DNA of 64,000 nucleotides from Paenibacillus sp. Root444D2 (GCF_001426375.1 NZ_LMEO01000051.1:310241-374240); one strand, 5' to 3'. Counted from the stretch's first letter, positions 26,575-35,605 are shown. Numbers and translations are program-made. Notes: generated by a model from the letters alone, not told the origin.

Positions 26575-27774
26575 ATGCGGAGATGTGTCATACCGTTTGT
26601 TGTTTTGCTCCTCATGATTGTATTACTCACGGGATGCTGGAGTCGGAGTGAACTTAATGATCTTGCCATATCGGTTGGTATGGGTTTTGACAAAAAAGAT
26701 GATCAAGTGCAGGTGACGATTCAAATAGTTAACCCTGGTGCAGTCGCTTCAAAAAGGGGCGGAACGGGAGTGACTATACCTGTAAGCACCTTTAAAGCTA
26801 CCTCCCAGACCATCTTTGAAGCTTTAAGAAAAATAGCCACACAAAGTCCGAGAAAGGTATATTCATCTCATCTTCGGATTCTTGTGATCAGCGAAGAATT
26901 GGCAAGGGAAGGCATTACGCCTATTCTGGATGGGATTTCTAGAAATCATGAAATGCGAACTGATTTCTATATTGTCGTAGCCAAAGGAACAACGGCTGAG
27001 CATATATTAAAAACACTTACCCCCCTCGAGAAAATTCCCTCAAATAATTTGTTCACTACATTAGAGGTGTCAGAAAAGACTTGGGCGCCTACGGTAAAAG
27101 TAAGATTAGATAATTTAATTTCTGATCTGCAGACAGAGGGAAAAGATCCTGTGTTAACAGGCATACAAATCAAGGGTGATCCCAGAAAAGGTCATACATT
27201 AAGTCATGTGAACCGAACAGACCCTACTACTTACCTTCAATATTCAGGTGTAGCAATTTTTAAAAATGATAAGCTTGTCGGCTGGCTTAATGAACAAGAA
27301 AGTAAAGGATACAATTACATTTTAAACAACGTTAAAAGCACAATCGGACATATTACTTGCCCAAAAGGCGGTATTTTAGCAGTAGAAGCGGTGCGAACTA
27401 AGTCGAAAATGAAAGGGAAAGTGGAGAATGGCAAACCGCAAATTGATATTGATATTTCCCTTGAAGAGAATGTGGGCGAAGTCCAATGCAAAATCGATCT
27501 TATGGATCCCAAAATCATGAAGGAACTGGAGAAAATAGAGGGAAAAGAGGTGGAAAAGATTGTTGATTCCGCTATTCAAAAAGCCAAAAAATATGATGTG
27601 GATATTTTCGGCTTTGGTGAAGCGATGTATCGCGCGGATCCTAAATATTGGGACAAAAACAAAGGCAACTGGAAGGAGACATTTCTTGATTTACCCGTAC
27701 ATGTGAATACAAAAGTGAAGATTCGTCGTGTGGGCACCGTAAATGATTCACTGGTACAAAAAACAAAGGAATGA
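26575..27774 (+). CDS. Spore germination receptor C subunit, lipoprotein (GerC family)
   Basis: The 399-residue protein has a lipoprotein signal with lipobox LLTGCW and the classic opening CWSRSELNDLAISVGMGFDKK of Ger(x)C proteins. The C-terminal part (ISLEENVGEV to VKIRRVG) matches the conserved third domain, including the KAKKYDVDIFGFGEAMYR segment. It is diacylglycerol-anchored on the outer face of the spore inner membrane and completes the germinant receptor with the A and B subunits. AAAGGAG precedes the ATG. Confidence 0.95.
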   Translation: MRRCVIPFVVLLLMIVLLTGCWSRSELNDLAISVGMGFDKKDDQVQVTIQIVNPGAVASKRGGTGVTIPVSTFKATSQTIFEALRKIATQSPRKVYSSHLRILVISEELAREGITPILDGISRNHEMRTDFYIVVAKGTTAEHILKTLTPLEKIPSNNLFTTLEVSEKTWAPTVKVRLDNLISDLQTEGKDPVLTGIQIKGDPRKGHTLSHVNRTDPTTYLQYSGVAIFKNDKLVGWLNEQESKGYNYILNNVKSTIGHITCPKGGILAVEAVRTKSKMKGKVENGKPQIDIDISLEENVGEVQCKIDLMDPKIMKELEKIEGKEVEKIVDSAIQKAKKYDVDIFGFGEAMYRADPKYWDKNKGNWKETFLDLPVHVNTKVKIRRVGTVNDSLVQKTKE

Positions 27775-27779
27775 TCTAA

Positions 27780-28013
27780 ATGTGGAATATTGCTGCGATA
27801 CTTTCGATAACTACAGTTATCGCGATACTGGAAATTCCATCGCTTCTGAAGAAAAGGAAGTATAAAGAGTTCGTAATTGTTTGTTGTTTATTATTATTAG
27901 GTACTGTACTAAGTATTGCCCAAAGTTTACATATGAAGGTGCCTAACCCCTTAGATTTCATTACTTTTGTTTTTCAACCTTTTAGCAAGTTAATACTCAG
28001 GCTTCTGCAATAA
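27780..28013 (+). CDS. Small two-helix membrane protein at the end of the ger operon
   Basis: The 77-residue protein has two hydrophobic helices (residues about 3-20 and 29-46) separated by a basic KKRKYKE loop. It starts five bases after the gerC stop. Position and topology match the small D-type subunits found next to some Bacillus ger operons, which modulate receptor activity. Sequence similarity was not tested, so the role is inference. Confidence 0.75.
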   Translation: MWNIAAILSITTVIAILEIPSLLKKRKYKEFVIVCCLLLLGTVLSIAQSLHMKVPNPLDFITFVFQPFSKLILRLLQ

Positions 28014-28061
28014 GGTTTTGTGCTACAATAGTTATAAACAACCATTAGGAGATGACATCAT

Positions 28062-28340
28062 ATGACGGAGCAATTAAACGAACAAGAGCTATTACAATTC
28101 ATCGTAGACAAAACGAAGGCTGATCCTAAGCAAATTCAATTGGTATTGAAATATGAGAAGGATTTTATTGTCAAAGCAGAAGAAAATGCCAAAGGGGAAG
28201 TTGATATTGATAGCGATGAACTGATCGATCATATTCTGGGCAGACCCGATGTGAAATTGACAGAACTAGCGGTAGATACCATTCTGGAAGCTGAGATGGA
28301 CTATTTAATGAAAAAGGGATTTGCCGGATACATCGATTAA
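28062..28340 (+). CDS. Small acidic protein of unknown function (92 aa)
   Basis: The protein is soluble, acidic and helix-rich (LNEQELLQFIVDKTKADPKQIQ; DELIDHILGRPDVKLTELAVDTI). TTAGGAGATG gives a good ribosome binding site. It follows the germination operon by 48 bases and ends in a strong terminator, so it may share the transcript. I recognise no domain; the pattern of short amphipathic helices could fit a protein-interaction module. Confidence 0.75.
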   Translation: MTEQLNEQELLQFIVDKTKADPKQIQLVLKYEKDFIVKAEENAKGEVDIDSDELIDHILGRPDVKLTELAVDTILEAEMDYLMKKGFAGYID

Positions 28341-28360
28341 CTATGTGGTAAAAAGGAACA

Positions 28361-28391
28361 GGACACCTCTGAGATGAGGTGTTCTTTTTTT
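28361..28391 (+). terminator. Terminator after the 92-aa gene
   Basis: An ACACCTC/GAGGTGT stem with short loop is followed by CTTTTTTT. Confidence 0.85.
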
Positions 28392-28397
28392 CGTAAC

Positions 28398-28489
28398 TTA
28401 AAAGTTAATTGAATAACGCATATTGACAATGAGAGAGCTTGATATGATAATAATCTAAGAGTTATTCATGTTATTTAGTTAACTTTTAA
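28398..28489 (+). promoter_or_regulatory. Promoter of the GH2 gene flanked by nested inverted repeats
   Basis: TTGACA (28423-28428) and GATAAT (28446-28451) are separated by 17 bases and form a good vegetative promoter. It is bracketed by two perfect inverted repeats: TTAAAAGTTAA (28398-28408) with TTAACTTTTAA (28479-28489), and TGAATAAC (28410-28417) with GTTATTCA (28461-28468). A regulator bound to both sides could loop or block the promoter. Confidence 0.6.
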
Positions 28490-28517
28490 ATTAATTATAT
28501 GGAGGCATTGATTACCG

Positions 28518-30275
28518 ATGACGAACCAACCACGAGCTGAGTACCCTAGACCTCAATTTGTTAGAGATAGCTGGATCAATCTGAATGGCGAATGGGAATT
28601 TGAATTTGATGATGATCGTGTGGGCAGTAAAGAGAAGTGGCATTTAGGGAATAGAAAGTTATCCAAGACCATTCAAGTGCCATTCGCTTTTCAAAGTAAA
28701 TTGAGCGGCATTGGGAGTAATGAGTTTCACGATGTTGTATGGTACCGCCGAGATCTAACTCTGCCCGAAGCATTCCAGAATAAACGGATTCTGCTTCACT
28801 TTGGAGCGGTGGATTACGAAGCTTCAGTTTGGGTAAATGGGGTGCTGGTTGCTAAGCACGATGGCGGGCATACCCCTTTCCATGCAGACATCACGGATGC
28901 ACTTCAGGCTGGAACGAACAAGCTGGTTGTCAAAGCAGTTGATTATAGCAAAGATGTTACACTGCCGAGAGGGAAGCAATATTGGCATACGGATTCGGCA
29001 AGTATTTTCTATACAAGAACGACAGGTATCTGGCAAACGGTATGGATGGAAGCGGTATCTGTCGACGGCTACTTGGATAAAGTGAAAATTACCCCGGATA
29101 TCGATGAGAAACAAGTGGAATTCCAATTCTTTATCCAGGGTTCTGACGCAAATGCCAAGCAACAGCTGAAAGTAGAGATTTCATTTAATGGAGAACTCGT
29201 TTCTGAAGATACGTATGGGATGAGAAGCAGCTCTGGGGCGAGAAAAATTCGTCTGAATGATTTCAACGATCATGGACTTGGTGCCTGGTGGACACCGGAG
29301 CATCCAAATTTATATGACGTCACGTTCACGCTGCTGGTTGATAATAAAGCTGTAGATGTGGTAACGAGTTATTTCGGCATGCGTAAAGTATCCATCGAAG
29401 ACGGTAAACTATGCTTGAACAACCGCCCTTATTTTTTGAAAATGGTTCTGGATCAGGGTTATTTCCCAGATGGCAATTTGACGCCGCCTAGTGATGAAGC
29501 GATCAAGCAAGATGTCGAGTTAACGAAGGCAATGGGCTTTAACGGTGCGCGGAAACATCAAAAGCTGGAGGATCCAAGATTTCTCTACTGGTGCGATAAG
29601 CTCGGACTTGTCGTTTGGAGTGAGGCGGCTAATGCATACGAATATACAGAGAAGTATGTGAGTCGATTTACGAATGAGTGGATAGCTTCTATGGATCGCG
29701 ATTACAACCATCCTTCCATTATTGCTTGGGTTCCCTTGAATGAGAGCTGGGGAGTGCCTAATATTCAAATCGATAAATTGCAGCAGCAGCATGCCCTGAC
29801 CATGTATCATTTGACCAAATCGCTTGATCCGATGCGTCCAGTTGTGTCGAACGATGGGTGGGAGCTAGTGAAAACGGATCTGTTCACCATTCATGACTAT
29901 GAGTGGCGTGGAGATGTGTTGGAAGAGCGCTACAGTTCTAGCGATAAAGCTGTTCATGCGATGCCAGCGAATCGCCGACTATTTGTAGAGGGCTTCCCTT
30001 ATGAAAATCAGCCGATTCTTGTTACCGAATTTGGCGGTATTGCTTACAAGAAAAGCGAATGGGAAGGTTGGGGATATTCCGGGGCGGATAATGACGAGGA
30101 TTATGAGAAAAAGCTGCGCGCTGTCATACGTCCTCTGCTAAACTCCGGTGTTGTACAGGGTTATTGTTACACGCAGTTAACCGATGTTGAGCAGGAAATT
30201 AACGGCCTTCTCACGTATGATAGAAAGCCGAAAATTCCTGTAGAAATCATTAAAGCTATTAATGATCGTAAGTAA
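28518..30275 (+). CDS. GH2 family glycoside hydrolase (beta-galactosidase/glucuronidase-like)
   Basis: The 585-residue protein has the GH2 order: an N-terminal jelly-roll (WINLNGEWEFEFDDDRVG; VDYEASVWVNGVLVAKHDGG), an immunoglobulin-like middle domain and a C-terminal TIM barrel. The acid/base Glu lies in WVPLNESWG near residue 408 and the nucleophile Glu in ILVTEFGG near 507. No signal peptide is present, so it hydrolyses imported oligosaccharides in the cytoplasm. It lacks the large extra domains of LacZ. GGAGG lies 12 bases before the ATG. It is monocistronic, and exact specificity cannot be read from the sequence. Confidence 0.92.
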   Translation: MTNQPRAEYPRPQFVRDSWINLNGEWEFEFDDDRVGSKEKWHLGNRKLSKTIQVPFAFQSKLSGIGSNEFHDVVWYRRDLTLPEAFQNKRILLHFGAVDYEASVWVNGVLVAKHDGGHTPFHADITDALQAGTNKLVVKAVDYSKDVTLPRGKQYWHTDSASIFYTRTTGIWQTVWMEAVSVDGYLDKVKITPDIDEKQVEFQFFIQGSDANAKQQLKVEISFNGELVSEDTYGMRSSSGARKIRLNDFNDHGLGAWWTPEHPNLYDVTFTLLVDNKAVDVVTSYFGMRKVSIEDGKLCLNNRPYFLKMVLDQGYFPDGNLTPPSDEAIKQDVELTKAMGFNGARKHQKLEDPRFLYWCDKLGLVVWSEAANAYEYTEKYVSRFTNEWIASMDRDYNHPSIIAWVPLNESWGVPNIQIDKLQQQHALTMYHLTKSLDPMRPVVSNDGWELVKTDLFTIHDYEWRGDVLEERYSSSDKAVHAMPANRRLFVEGFPYENQPILVTEFGGIAYKKSEWEGWGYSGADNDEDYEKKLRAVIRPLLNSGVVQGYCYTQLTDVEQEINGLLTYDRKPKIPVEIIKAINDRK

Positions 30276-30297
30276 TCTGGGTTAAATGATTGAATAC

Positions 30298-30326
30298 AAG
30301 GGAATCCTTAGGGGTTCCCTTGTTTG
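30298..30326 (+). terminator. Terminator after the GH2 gene
   Basis: CAAGGGAATCC pairs with GGGGTTCCCTTG around TTAG and is followed by TTTG. Confidence 0.75.
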
Positions 30327-30363
30327 CTTGTGTGATGGTGTAGGATTTAAAAGTGTAACTATG

Positions 30364-30422
30364 TTGACAGAGGCAAAAAAAGGGAATAATATCTATTTTA
30401 TATATGTCTAGTAGACATGTCT
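30364..30422 (+). promoter_or_regulatory. Promoter and PadR-type operator of the padR operon
   Basis: TTGACA (30364-30369), 17 bases, then TAATAT (30387-30392) form a near-consensus promoter. A perfect palindrome ATGTCTAGTAGACAT (30404-30418) lies just downstream around +5 to +20 and overlaps a second palindrome AGACATGTCT (30413-30422). PadR proteins bind ATGT...ACAT sites, so autorepression is likely. Confidence 0.7.
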
Positions 30423-30448
30423 GTTAGAAATAAAAGGAGGTGTCCATC

Positions 30449-31003
30449 ATGCAGGACAAAATCATTCTGGGTTTGCTGCTGGACGGGGATAAGTCGTCCT
30501 ATGATCTTAAGAAAAGCATGGAGGCAAGCACCGGATTTTTCTATAATTCCAGCCAAGGGAGCATACAACCAGCATTAAAGAAACTCGTTCAGAATGGGCA
30601 TGTTCATCTTACGGAGGTGCGTCAGGGGGGGAGGAACAAGAAGGTTTACTCGATCACAGAAGAGGGAGAAAAGGAATTCCTAAGTTGGGCTGGTGAGCCG
30701 ATTGCCTTAGACAAACCAAGGGATCCGGCACTTGTCAAAATGTTCTTCTTCAACTACGTCGAAGATTCCAGAAAACTAGAACTCATCGAAGTGTACTTGA
30801 ATGAGATCGAAACGGTCCGGTCCACATTGAAGATGTTTCAGCAAATGAATCGGGAACAACTCGGGAAAAACCAAGAGCTTCTCAACAACCCGAAGGTGAA
30901 AAGCAGGCTGGATACTTTGGAGTTCGGAAGTGATTATTATGAATTCTTGAAGGCGTGGTACGAGAGGTATGCGCAGAAAATAAAAGAGGAGCTGGGATCT
31001 TGA
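30449..31003 (+). CDS. PadR family transcriptional regulator
   Basis: The 184-residue protein has a PadR winged helix (IILGLLLDGDKSSYDLKKSM, then GSIQPALKKLVQNGHV) in residues 1-90, with the beta-wing RQGGRNKKVYSITEEG, and a C-terminal helical dimer domain of the AphA/PadR type. PadR proteins are repressors released by small ligands such as phenolics or drugs. ATG 30449 lies eight bases after AGGAGG. Its stop overlaps the start of a CPBP-type membrane protease gene, which it probably controls with itself. Confidence 0.92.
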   Translation: MQDKIILGLLLDGDKSSYDLKKSMEASTGFFYNSSQGSIQPALKKLVQNGHVHLTEVRQGGRNKKVYSITEEGEKEFLSWAGEPIALDKPRDPALVKMFFFNYVEDSRKLELIEVYLNEIETVRSTLKMFQQMNREQLGKNQELLNNPKVKSRLDTLEFGSDYYEFLKAWYERYAQKIKEELGS

Positions 31004-31857
31004 AAATGAAGGATAACAGGACGCTGAGGAACGTGATTATTTTCTCGCTTGTTGCGTTATGCTGCGGCTGGATCGGCCGACTGGTTGATTTGCAGGCTGG
31101 AACGGATGCGAATGGGAGTCTGGGGCAATTGATTTGGATTGTGTCTCCCCTCCTGATAATGGTCGTTTTGCGCAGTTGGATGGGAGATGGGTGGAAAGAT
31201 TTCGGCATCAAACCTCGAGTCAAAGGAAACGTATTTCTCTATGTATTCAGCCTGTTATTCTTTCCTTTAATGACGATGGTGATTGTCGGAATCAGTTCAA
31301 GCTTGGGGTGGACGGATGTGTCCCCGATGTCTTCTCACTATTTGACGGCAGTCGGTGTAGCTCTTATACCAAGCCTCATCAAAAACATTTTTGAGGAATT
31401 AGCATGGAGGGGCTATTTGGCTCCAAAGCTATATACGCTTGGTTATCATCGTTTTATCGTTCATATTGCCGTGGGGTTAATTTGGGGCGTATGGCATTTT
31501 CCTTATTTATTTCTATTCGTGGATACCACGGAAAGCATGATCACCTATATCCCTCGCATGATGCTTGGCGTAATCGTCATGGCGGTTCTATACGGTGAGA
31601 TTCTGTTGATGACTCGAAGCGTTTGGCCTGCTGTCTTCATGCACATGGCTGGAAATGCCTTCATTGATACGTTGATTCTGAAAAAGTTCGTACTCGTGCA
31701 AGCAGAATTTAGTTATTTGGCTATGCCTAGTCCGGAAGGAATTATCGCCATTGTCTTAACGGCACTTGCCGGTCTATGGATGTATAAAAGAAGAAAAAGA
31801 ACAACGCTTCGGCAAGGACCTCATGGCTTCCCAACACAGCCGGAGCTACCGGTCTAG
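31000..31857 (+). CDS. CPBP (Abi/CAAX-type) intramembrane metalloprotease
   Basis: The 285-residue membrane protein contains the CPBP motifs: FEELAWRGYL (EExxxR), LIWGVWHFPY (FxxxH-like motif 2) and AVFMHMAGNAF (HxxxN motif 3), the metal site of Rce1-like proteases. It has about eight helices. In Firmicutes such proteins act in bacteriocin self-immunity, peptide processing or stress responses; which applies here is unknown. TTG at 31000 overlaps the padR stop and has GAGGAG eight bases before it. An ATG at 31006 is the alternative. Confidence 0.88.
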   Translation: MKMKDNRTLRNVIIFSLVALCCGWIGRLVDLQAGTDANGSLGQLIWIVSPLLIMVVLRSWMGDGWKDFGIKPRVKGNVFLYVFSLLFFPLMTMVIVGISSSLGWTDVSPMSSHYLTAVGVALIPSLIKNIFEELAWRGYLAPKLYTLGYHRFIVHIAVGLIWGVWHFPYLFLFVDTTESMITYIPRMMLGVIVMAVLYGEILLMTRSVWPAVFMHMAGNAFIDTLILKKFVLVQAEFSYLAMPSPEGIIAIVLTALAGLWMYKRRKRTTLRQGPHGFPTQPELPV

Positions 31858-31869
31858 AATAAAAGTAAT

Positions 31870-31910
31870 CGCCGTCACCTCATTTAAGAGGCGAACGGCG
31901 TTTTGTTTTT
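31870..31910. terminator. Bidirectional terminator between converging operons
   Basis: CGCCGT pairs with ACGGCG, with inner CACCTC/GAGGCG pairing. TTTTGTTTTT follows on the plus strand and an A/T-rich run on the minus strand. It separates the protease gene from the minus-strand sugar permease. Confidence 0.75.
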
Positions 31911-32784
31911 ACCCTTTGACAGCGCCAATCATGACGCCTTTGACGAAATACTTTTGCACGAAGGGATACAAGATTAGAATAGGCACCGAGGCTATCATGA
32001 TAGTTGCATATTTGATCGTTTCCCCTATTTGAAATTGCTCGGCCGCATTAGCCCCTGATGACATGGAATCGGTATTATTCGCTATTAATATTTCTCGCAA
32101 AGTGAGCTGGAGCGGGTAGAGGTCACGATCCTTCAAGAAGATTGAGGCATAGAACCACCCGTTCCACTTCTCAACGGCATAGTACAAGATCATCACGGCA
32201 ATGACAGGCATGGAGAGTGGGATGATGATACGAAAAAGAATCACGAAATGATTGGCCCCATCCATTTTAGCAGATTCCTCCAAGCTTTCTGGGACCGCCA
32301 TGAAGGCTGTACGCATGATGATCAGATTAAATGTGTTGACGGCAAAGGGCAAAATGGTCGCCCAAAGCGAGTCAATTAAACCAACACCTTTTACAACCAG
32401 ATAGAGCGGTATAAGTCCACCGCTGAAAAACATCGTTAATACGACAACGAAGATGAAGACACGATTCCACATCACATTTTTACGGGAGAGCACATAAGCG
32501 CCTAGAGCAGTAACAATAAGGTTCGTAATGACGCCGAAGAAAAGGATAAACAACGTATTTTGGTAGCCTTTTAGAATAGCAGGGTTATGAAAAACACTTT
32601 TGTAAGCTTCTAAACTGAAGCCTAGAGGCTTAATCAGGAACCCTTTATGCGTGATCAATTGGCCAGCGTCGCTAAACGAAGCAAAGGTGACATAAAGAAG
32701 AGGATACAGGGTAACAACAACAAGCATAAGCAACAAGATGTGGATTAACGTGACGAATAATCTGTCCGAATAGCTCGTTTTCAT
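31909..32784 (-). CDS. Sugar ABC transporter permease, LplC/YtcP type
   Basis: The 291-residue protein has six helices and the EAA-type loop (PESLEESAKMDGANHFVILFRIIIP), ending GVMIGAVKG, which marks the YtcP/LplC half of CUT1-type sugar importers. GGAGG lies ten bases before ATG 32784; the in-frame start 12 codons earlier would overlap the upstream permease gene. It is the last gene of a three-gene minus-strand transport operon and reads into the bidirectional terminator. Confidence 0.94.
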   Translation of the reverse strand: MKTSYSDRLFVTLIHILLLMLVVVTLYPLLYVTFASFSDAGQLITHKGFLIKPLGFSLEAYKSVFHNPAILKGYQNTLFILFFGVITNLIVTALGAYVLSRKNVMWNRVFIFVVVLTMFFSGGLIPLYLVVKGVGLIDSLWATILPFAVNTFNLIIMRTAFMAVPESLEESAKMDGANHFVILFRIIIPLSMPVIAVMILYYAVEKWNGWFYASIFLKDRDLYPLQLTLREILIANNTDSMSSGANAAEQFQIGETIKYATIMIASVPILILYPFVQKYFVKGVMIGAVKG

Positions 32785-32800
32785 CTCAACACCACCTCCA

Positions 32801-33730
32801 TCACCATAAGCTGTTTTCACTTATCTTTTTACTTATTTTGTTTGCTGCAATGAGTAAGGCTAGATTAATCAAAGAATTGAACAAACCAACCGCTGAGCTG
32901 TAGCTCCAACCAAATTCTACGAGCCCTTTACGATAAACGAAAGAAGAGATGACGTCCGCCGTATCGTAGGTGCTGGGGTTATAGAGCAAAATGATTTTCT
33001 CGAAACCAACGTTCAATAAATTCCCCATGCGTAGAATGAACATGATCGCAATAGTTGGTAGAATGCCCGGTAAGGTAATATGCCAAATTTGCTTGATTCT
33101 GTTGGCCCCGTCCATTTTCGCCGCTTCGTACTGCTCCTGGTCAATGCCCATGAGTGCGGCTAGATAAATAATGGATTCCCATCCGATTTTTTGCCATATT
33201 TCAGATAAAATATAGATCGTTCGGAACAATTCCGGTTTCTGCAGCATTGCCGTATCATTGAAGCCAAAGTAAGTCAGAAAGTTATTAATTAAACCGCCGT
33301 TATTCGTAAAGTCTTTGATCATCCCGACAATAACGATGAGTGAAATAAAATACGGCATGTAGGTGACCGTCTGAACGAAGCGTTGAAACTTTTTATTCGT
33401 AAGCTCATTAATAAGAATCGCCAAAATAATCGGAGCCGGGAATTCAAAACATAGCGAGTAAAGGGAAATAATGACGGTATTCTTGAGAATTCGCCAGAAA
33501 TAATAGCTGCTGAAGAAATCATTAAAGTGCTGGAAGCCAACCCAGCTACTACCCAGAATGCCTTTATTAGGGGTATACTCTTTAAACGCAATCAAGGCTC
33601 CATACATCGGCGCGTAATGGAAGATAATGTAGTAAGCCAGAACGGGAACCATCATCAGGTATAAATATTTATTCAGCAGAAAATCGCGCTTGAAGCGTAT
33701 TTGGAAGGTTGCTTCCCCTGCTTTACGCAT
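32801..33730 (-). CDS. Sugar ABC transporter permease, LplB type
   Basis: The 309-residue protein has six helices and the family opening FLLNKYLYLMMVPVLAYYIIFHYAPMYG, followed by an EAA loop (YEAAKMDGANRIKQIWHITLPGI). It is the LplB/YtcO half of the CUT1-type channel and pairs with the LplC-type protein encoded 16 bases downstream. GAAAGGAGA precedes the ATG. A GC hairpin separates it from the binding-protein gene, probably lowering permease expression relative to the binding protein. Confidence 0.94.
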   Translation of the reverse strand: MRKAGEATFQIRFKRDFLLNKYLYLMMVPVLAYYIIFHYAPMYGALIAFKEYTPNKGILGSSWVGFQHFNDFFSSYYFWRILKNTVIISLYSLCFEFPAPIILAILINELTNKKFQRFVQTVTYMPYFISLIVIVGMIKDFTNNGGLINNFLTYFGFNDTAMLQKPELFRTIYILSEIWQKIGWESIIYLAALMGIDQEQYEAAKMDGANRIKQIWHITLPGILPTIAIMFILRMGNLLNVGFEKIILLYNPSTYDTADVISSFVYRKGLVEFGWSYSSAVGLFNSLINLALLIAANKISKKISENSLW

Positions 33731-33766
33731 GATATCTCTCCTTTCGCCGTGAGATTCTAGTAAAGT

Positions 33767-33788
33767 GGGGAGAGCCGCTGCCCTCCCC
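33767..33788 (-). terminator. Intra-operon hairpin between binding-protein and permease genes
   Basis: On the minus strand GGGGAG pairs with CTCCCC around a GC-rich loop, 13 bases after the binding-protein stop. No long T-run follows, so it fits an mRNA-stabilising or attenuating hairpin better than a full terminator. Confidence 0.5.
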
Positions 33789-33800
33789 CTGGCCTGTCAT

Positions 33801-35453
33801 CTACCTTTTGTTGTAACGATCTAAGGATGCCTTTTTAATTTCGAGTGCACGGCTTAGCTTAACGGATTTGAATTTTTCCATGTATTTATCAAAGCTATCC
33901 ACTGGTTCTGTTCCTAAAATAATTTTGAGCGTCATTTCATCGACTAGTGTATTGAGGTCAGTCATGATTTTGGCAAGCTCTGTGCTTTCTTCCGGTGTAG
34001 CTGTAATAGGAGGCAATTTGTGTTTATCAACATCCGTTTTTTGCCAAGTGGTAACAGCATCGCGTTGTGTTTGCAAAGCCAGATATTGCTCGATATAGCG
34101 TTTATCTTGAACGAAAGGACCATTATAGTTACCACGGATGTACAGTGACAGAGCTTGTGCCGGAGCCAATTTATCCGGATTTTTCATGAGAAGGTCCGTA
34201 TATTTCGGGTAGCCGTTTTCCATTTTATACGAAACGCCTTCGGTTCCAAAGTTGAAATAATTATGGCCATCTTCAGAGTAACCATAGTCAAGAAGCTTTG
34301 CTGCGGTCTCAATATTCTTGGAAGAAGCTGTAATAGCAACCATACCTCCAGGCGAATTCGCTGGATCCTTCTGACCATACATCGCGATGTCGCCTTTTTT
34401 GAGAACCGGATATGGAGCCCCGATGAGAACGCCTTTAGCATCTTTAGCTGTAATTAGCGGCTGCCATTTACCAATACCGCCACCCGCATTTTGTACGGTA
34501 ACACCTGTTGCGCCGGAGGCCATGTTGGCATCTAAGGCTTTGCCATCCGCCGTTGCGAAGTTTTTATCGATAAGTCCTTCTTCATACCATTTGTGGAAGG
34601 TAGCCAGGAAGTCTTTGTAGCCTTTCTCAGCTGGACCAAATTTAATTGTTCCATTATCGATGTAGAAATCACGTGTCACACCGAAGGCACCGGCGAAAGC
34701 GCCGTTTCCTAGCTCGTTAAAAGGTCTGGGAACACTTACGACAGAGAAAGCGGCTGTAGCGCCTTTTTTCTCCTTGAAGGCTTTAAGTGTTGTGTACCAT
34801 TCATCAATGGTTTGAGGGACAGGCAGACCTAGATCATCAAGCCAATCTTTCCGAATGATAGGACCTTGGTACACACGCAGATAATCATCGCCGCGGATAA
34901 AAGGGAACGAATAATAGCTGCCATTATCGGTTTTTACTTGTTTATCAACATCCGGATGCTCTTTGAGGAATTTTTTTAAATTTGGAGCAAATTTATCAAT
35001 CGTATCGTTTAGTTTCAAAATGTAACCGTCTTTGATCGCTTTTTCAGGTCCGCCAGGGAATGCTCCCTGCCAATCAAACTCAATCATATCGGGCAGATCA
35101 CCTGATGCTAACATAACATTAAGAGCCTGAGCGCCCTGGTTCGTAGGCGGAGCTAGGAATTTCAATGGAACGCCCGTTTTCTTCTGCCAATCCTGGAAGA
35201 AGGGAACATCTGCATGCGCTGCTTTTACACCCGTTAGGTTACCGGGAAGCTCGCCCCAGTAGGTCAATGTTTTGTCCACTTTTAGCGGATAAGTGACAGC
35301 GCCACCACTGGAAGCGGTCGTTCCACCGGCAGTTGCTTTGGGACTAGCGCTGTTGACTGTACTCGGGGTGTTGGATGAGCATGCGACGACTAAGCTCCCC
35401 ATCAATGATGTTGTAACCAGCATGGTGAACATTTTTTTTCTGTTCTTTTTCAT
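33801..35453 (-). CDS. Sugar ABC transporter substrate-binding lipoprotein (LplA type)
   Basis: The 550-residue protein has a lipoprotein signal (KKNRKKMF..., lipobox LVVACSS) and a long type 1 extracellular solute-binding fold typical of LplA-like proteins: KTLTYWGELPG, VPFFQDWQKKTGVPLKFLAPP, LASGDLPDMIEFDW and TASSKNIETAAKLLDYGYSEDG. It binds an oligosaccharide outside the membrane and feeds the permease pair. ATG 35453 follows AGGAGG; an in-frame start 27 codons upstream would spoil the signal peptide. A cre-like site and direct repeats lie upstream. Confidence 0.93.
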   Translation of the reverse strand: MKKNRKKMFTMLVTTSLMGSLVVACSSNTPSTVNSASPKATAGGTTASSGGAVTYPLKVDKTLTYWGELPGNLTGVKAAHADVPFFQDWQKKTGVPLKFLAPPTNQGAQALNVMLASGDLPDMIEFDWQGAFPGGPEKAIKDGYILKLNDTIDKFAPNLKKFLKEHPDVDKQVKTDNGSYYSFPFIRGDDYLRVYQGPIIRKDWLDDLGLPVPQTIDEWYTTLKAFKEKKGATAAFSVVSVPRPFNELGNGAFAGAFGVTRDFYIDNGTIKFGPAEKGYKDFLATFHKWYEEGLIDKNFATADGKALDANMASGATGVTVQNAGGGIGKWQPLITAKDAKGVLIGAPYPVLKKGDIAMYGQKDPANSPGGMVAITASSKNIETAAKLLDYGYSEDGHNYFNFGTEGVSYKMENGYPKYTDLLMKNPDKLAPAQALSLYIRGNYNGPFVQDKRYIEQYLALQTQRDAVTTWQKTDVDKHKLPPITATPEESTELAKIMTDLNTLVDEMTLKIILGTEPVDSFDKYMEKFKSVKLSRALEIKKASLDRYNKR

Positions 35454-35605
35454 AGGTTGACCTCCTAAGCGTTTTTCGCCAGAAAAACTGGCCGTGTAAG
35501 CATTTCCGAATTTAGAAAACTGGTATCGAAGCAATACGGAGTTTCCCTGGAAAACTGTTATTAAGATTGTGTGAGGTGAAGAGCTGTATGTCTAACCTAA
35601 CTATA

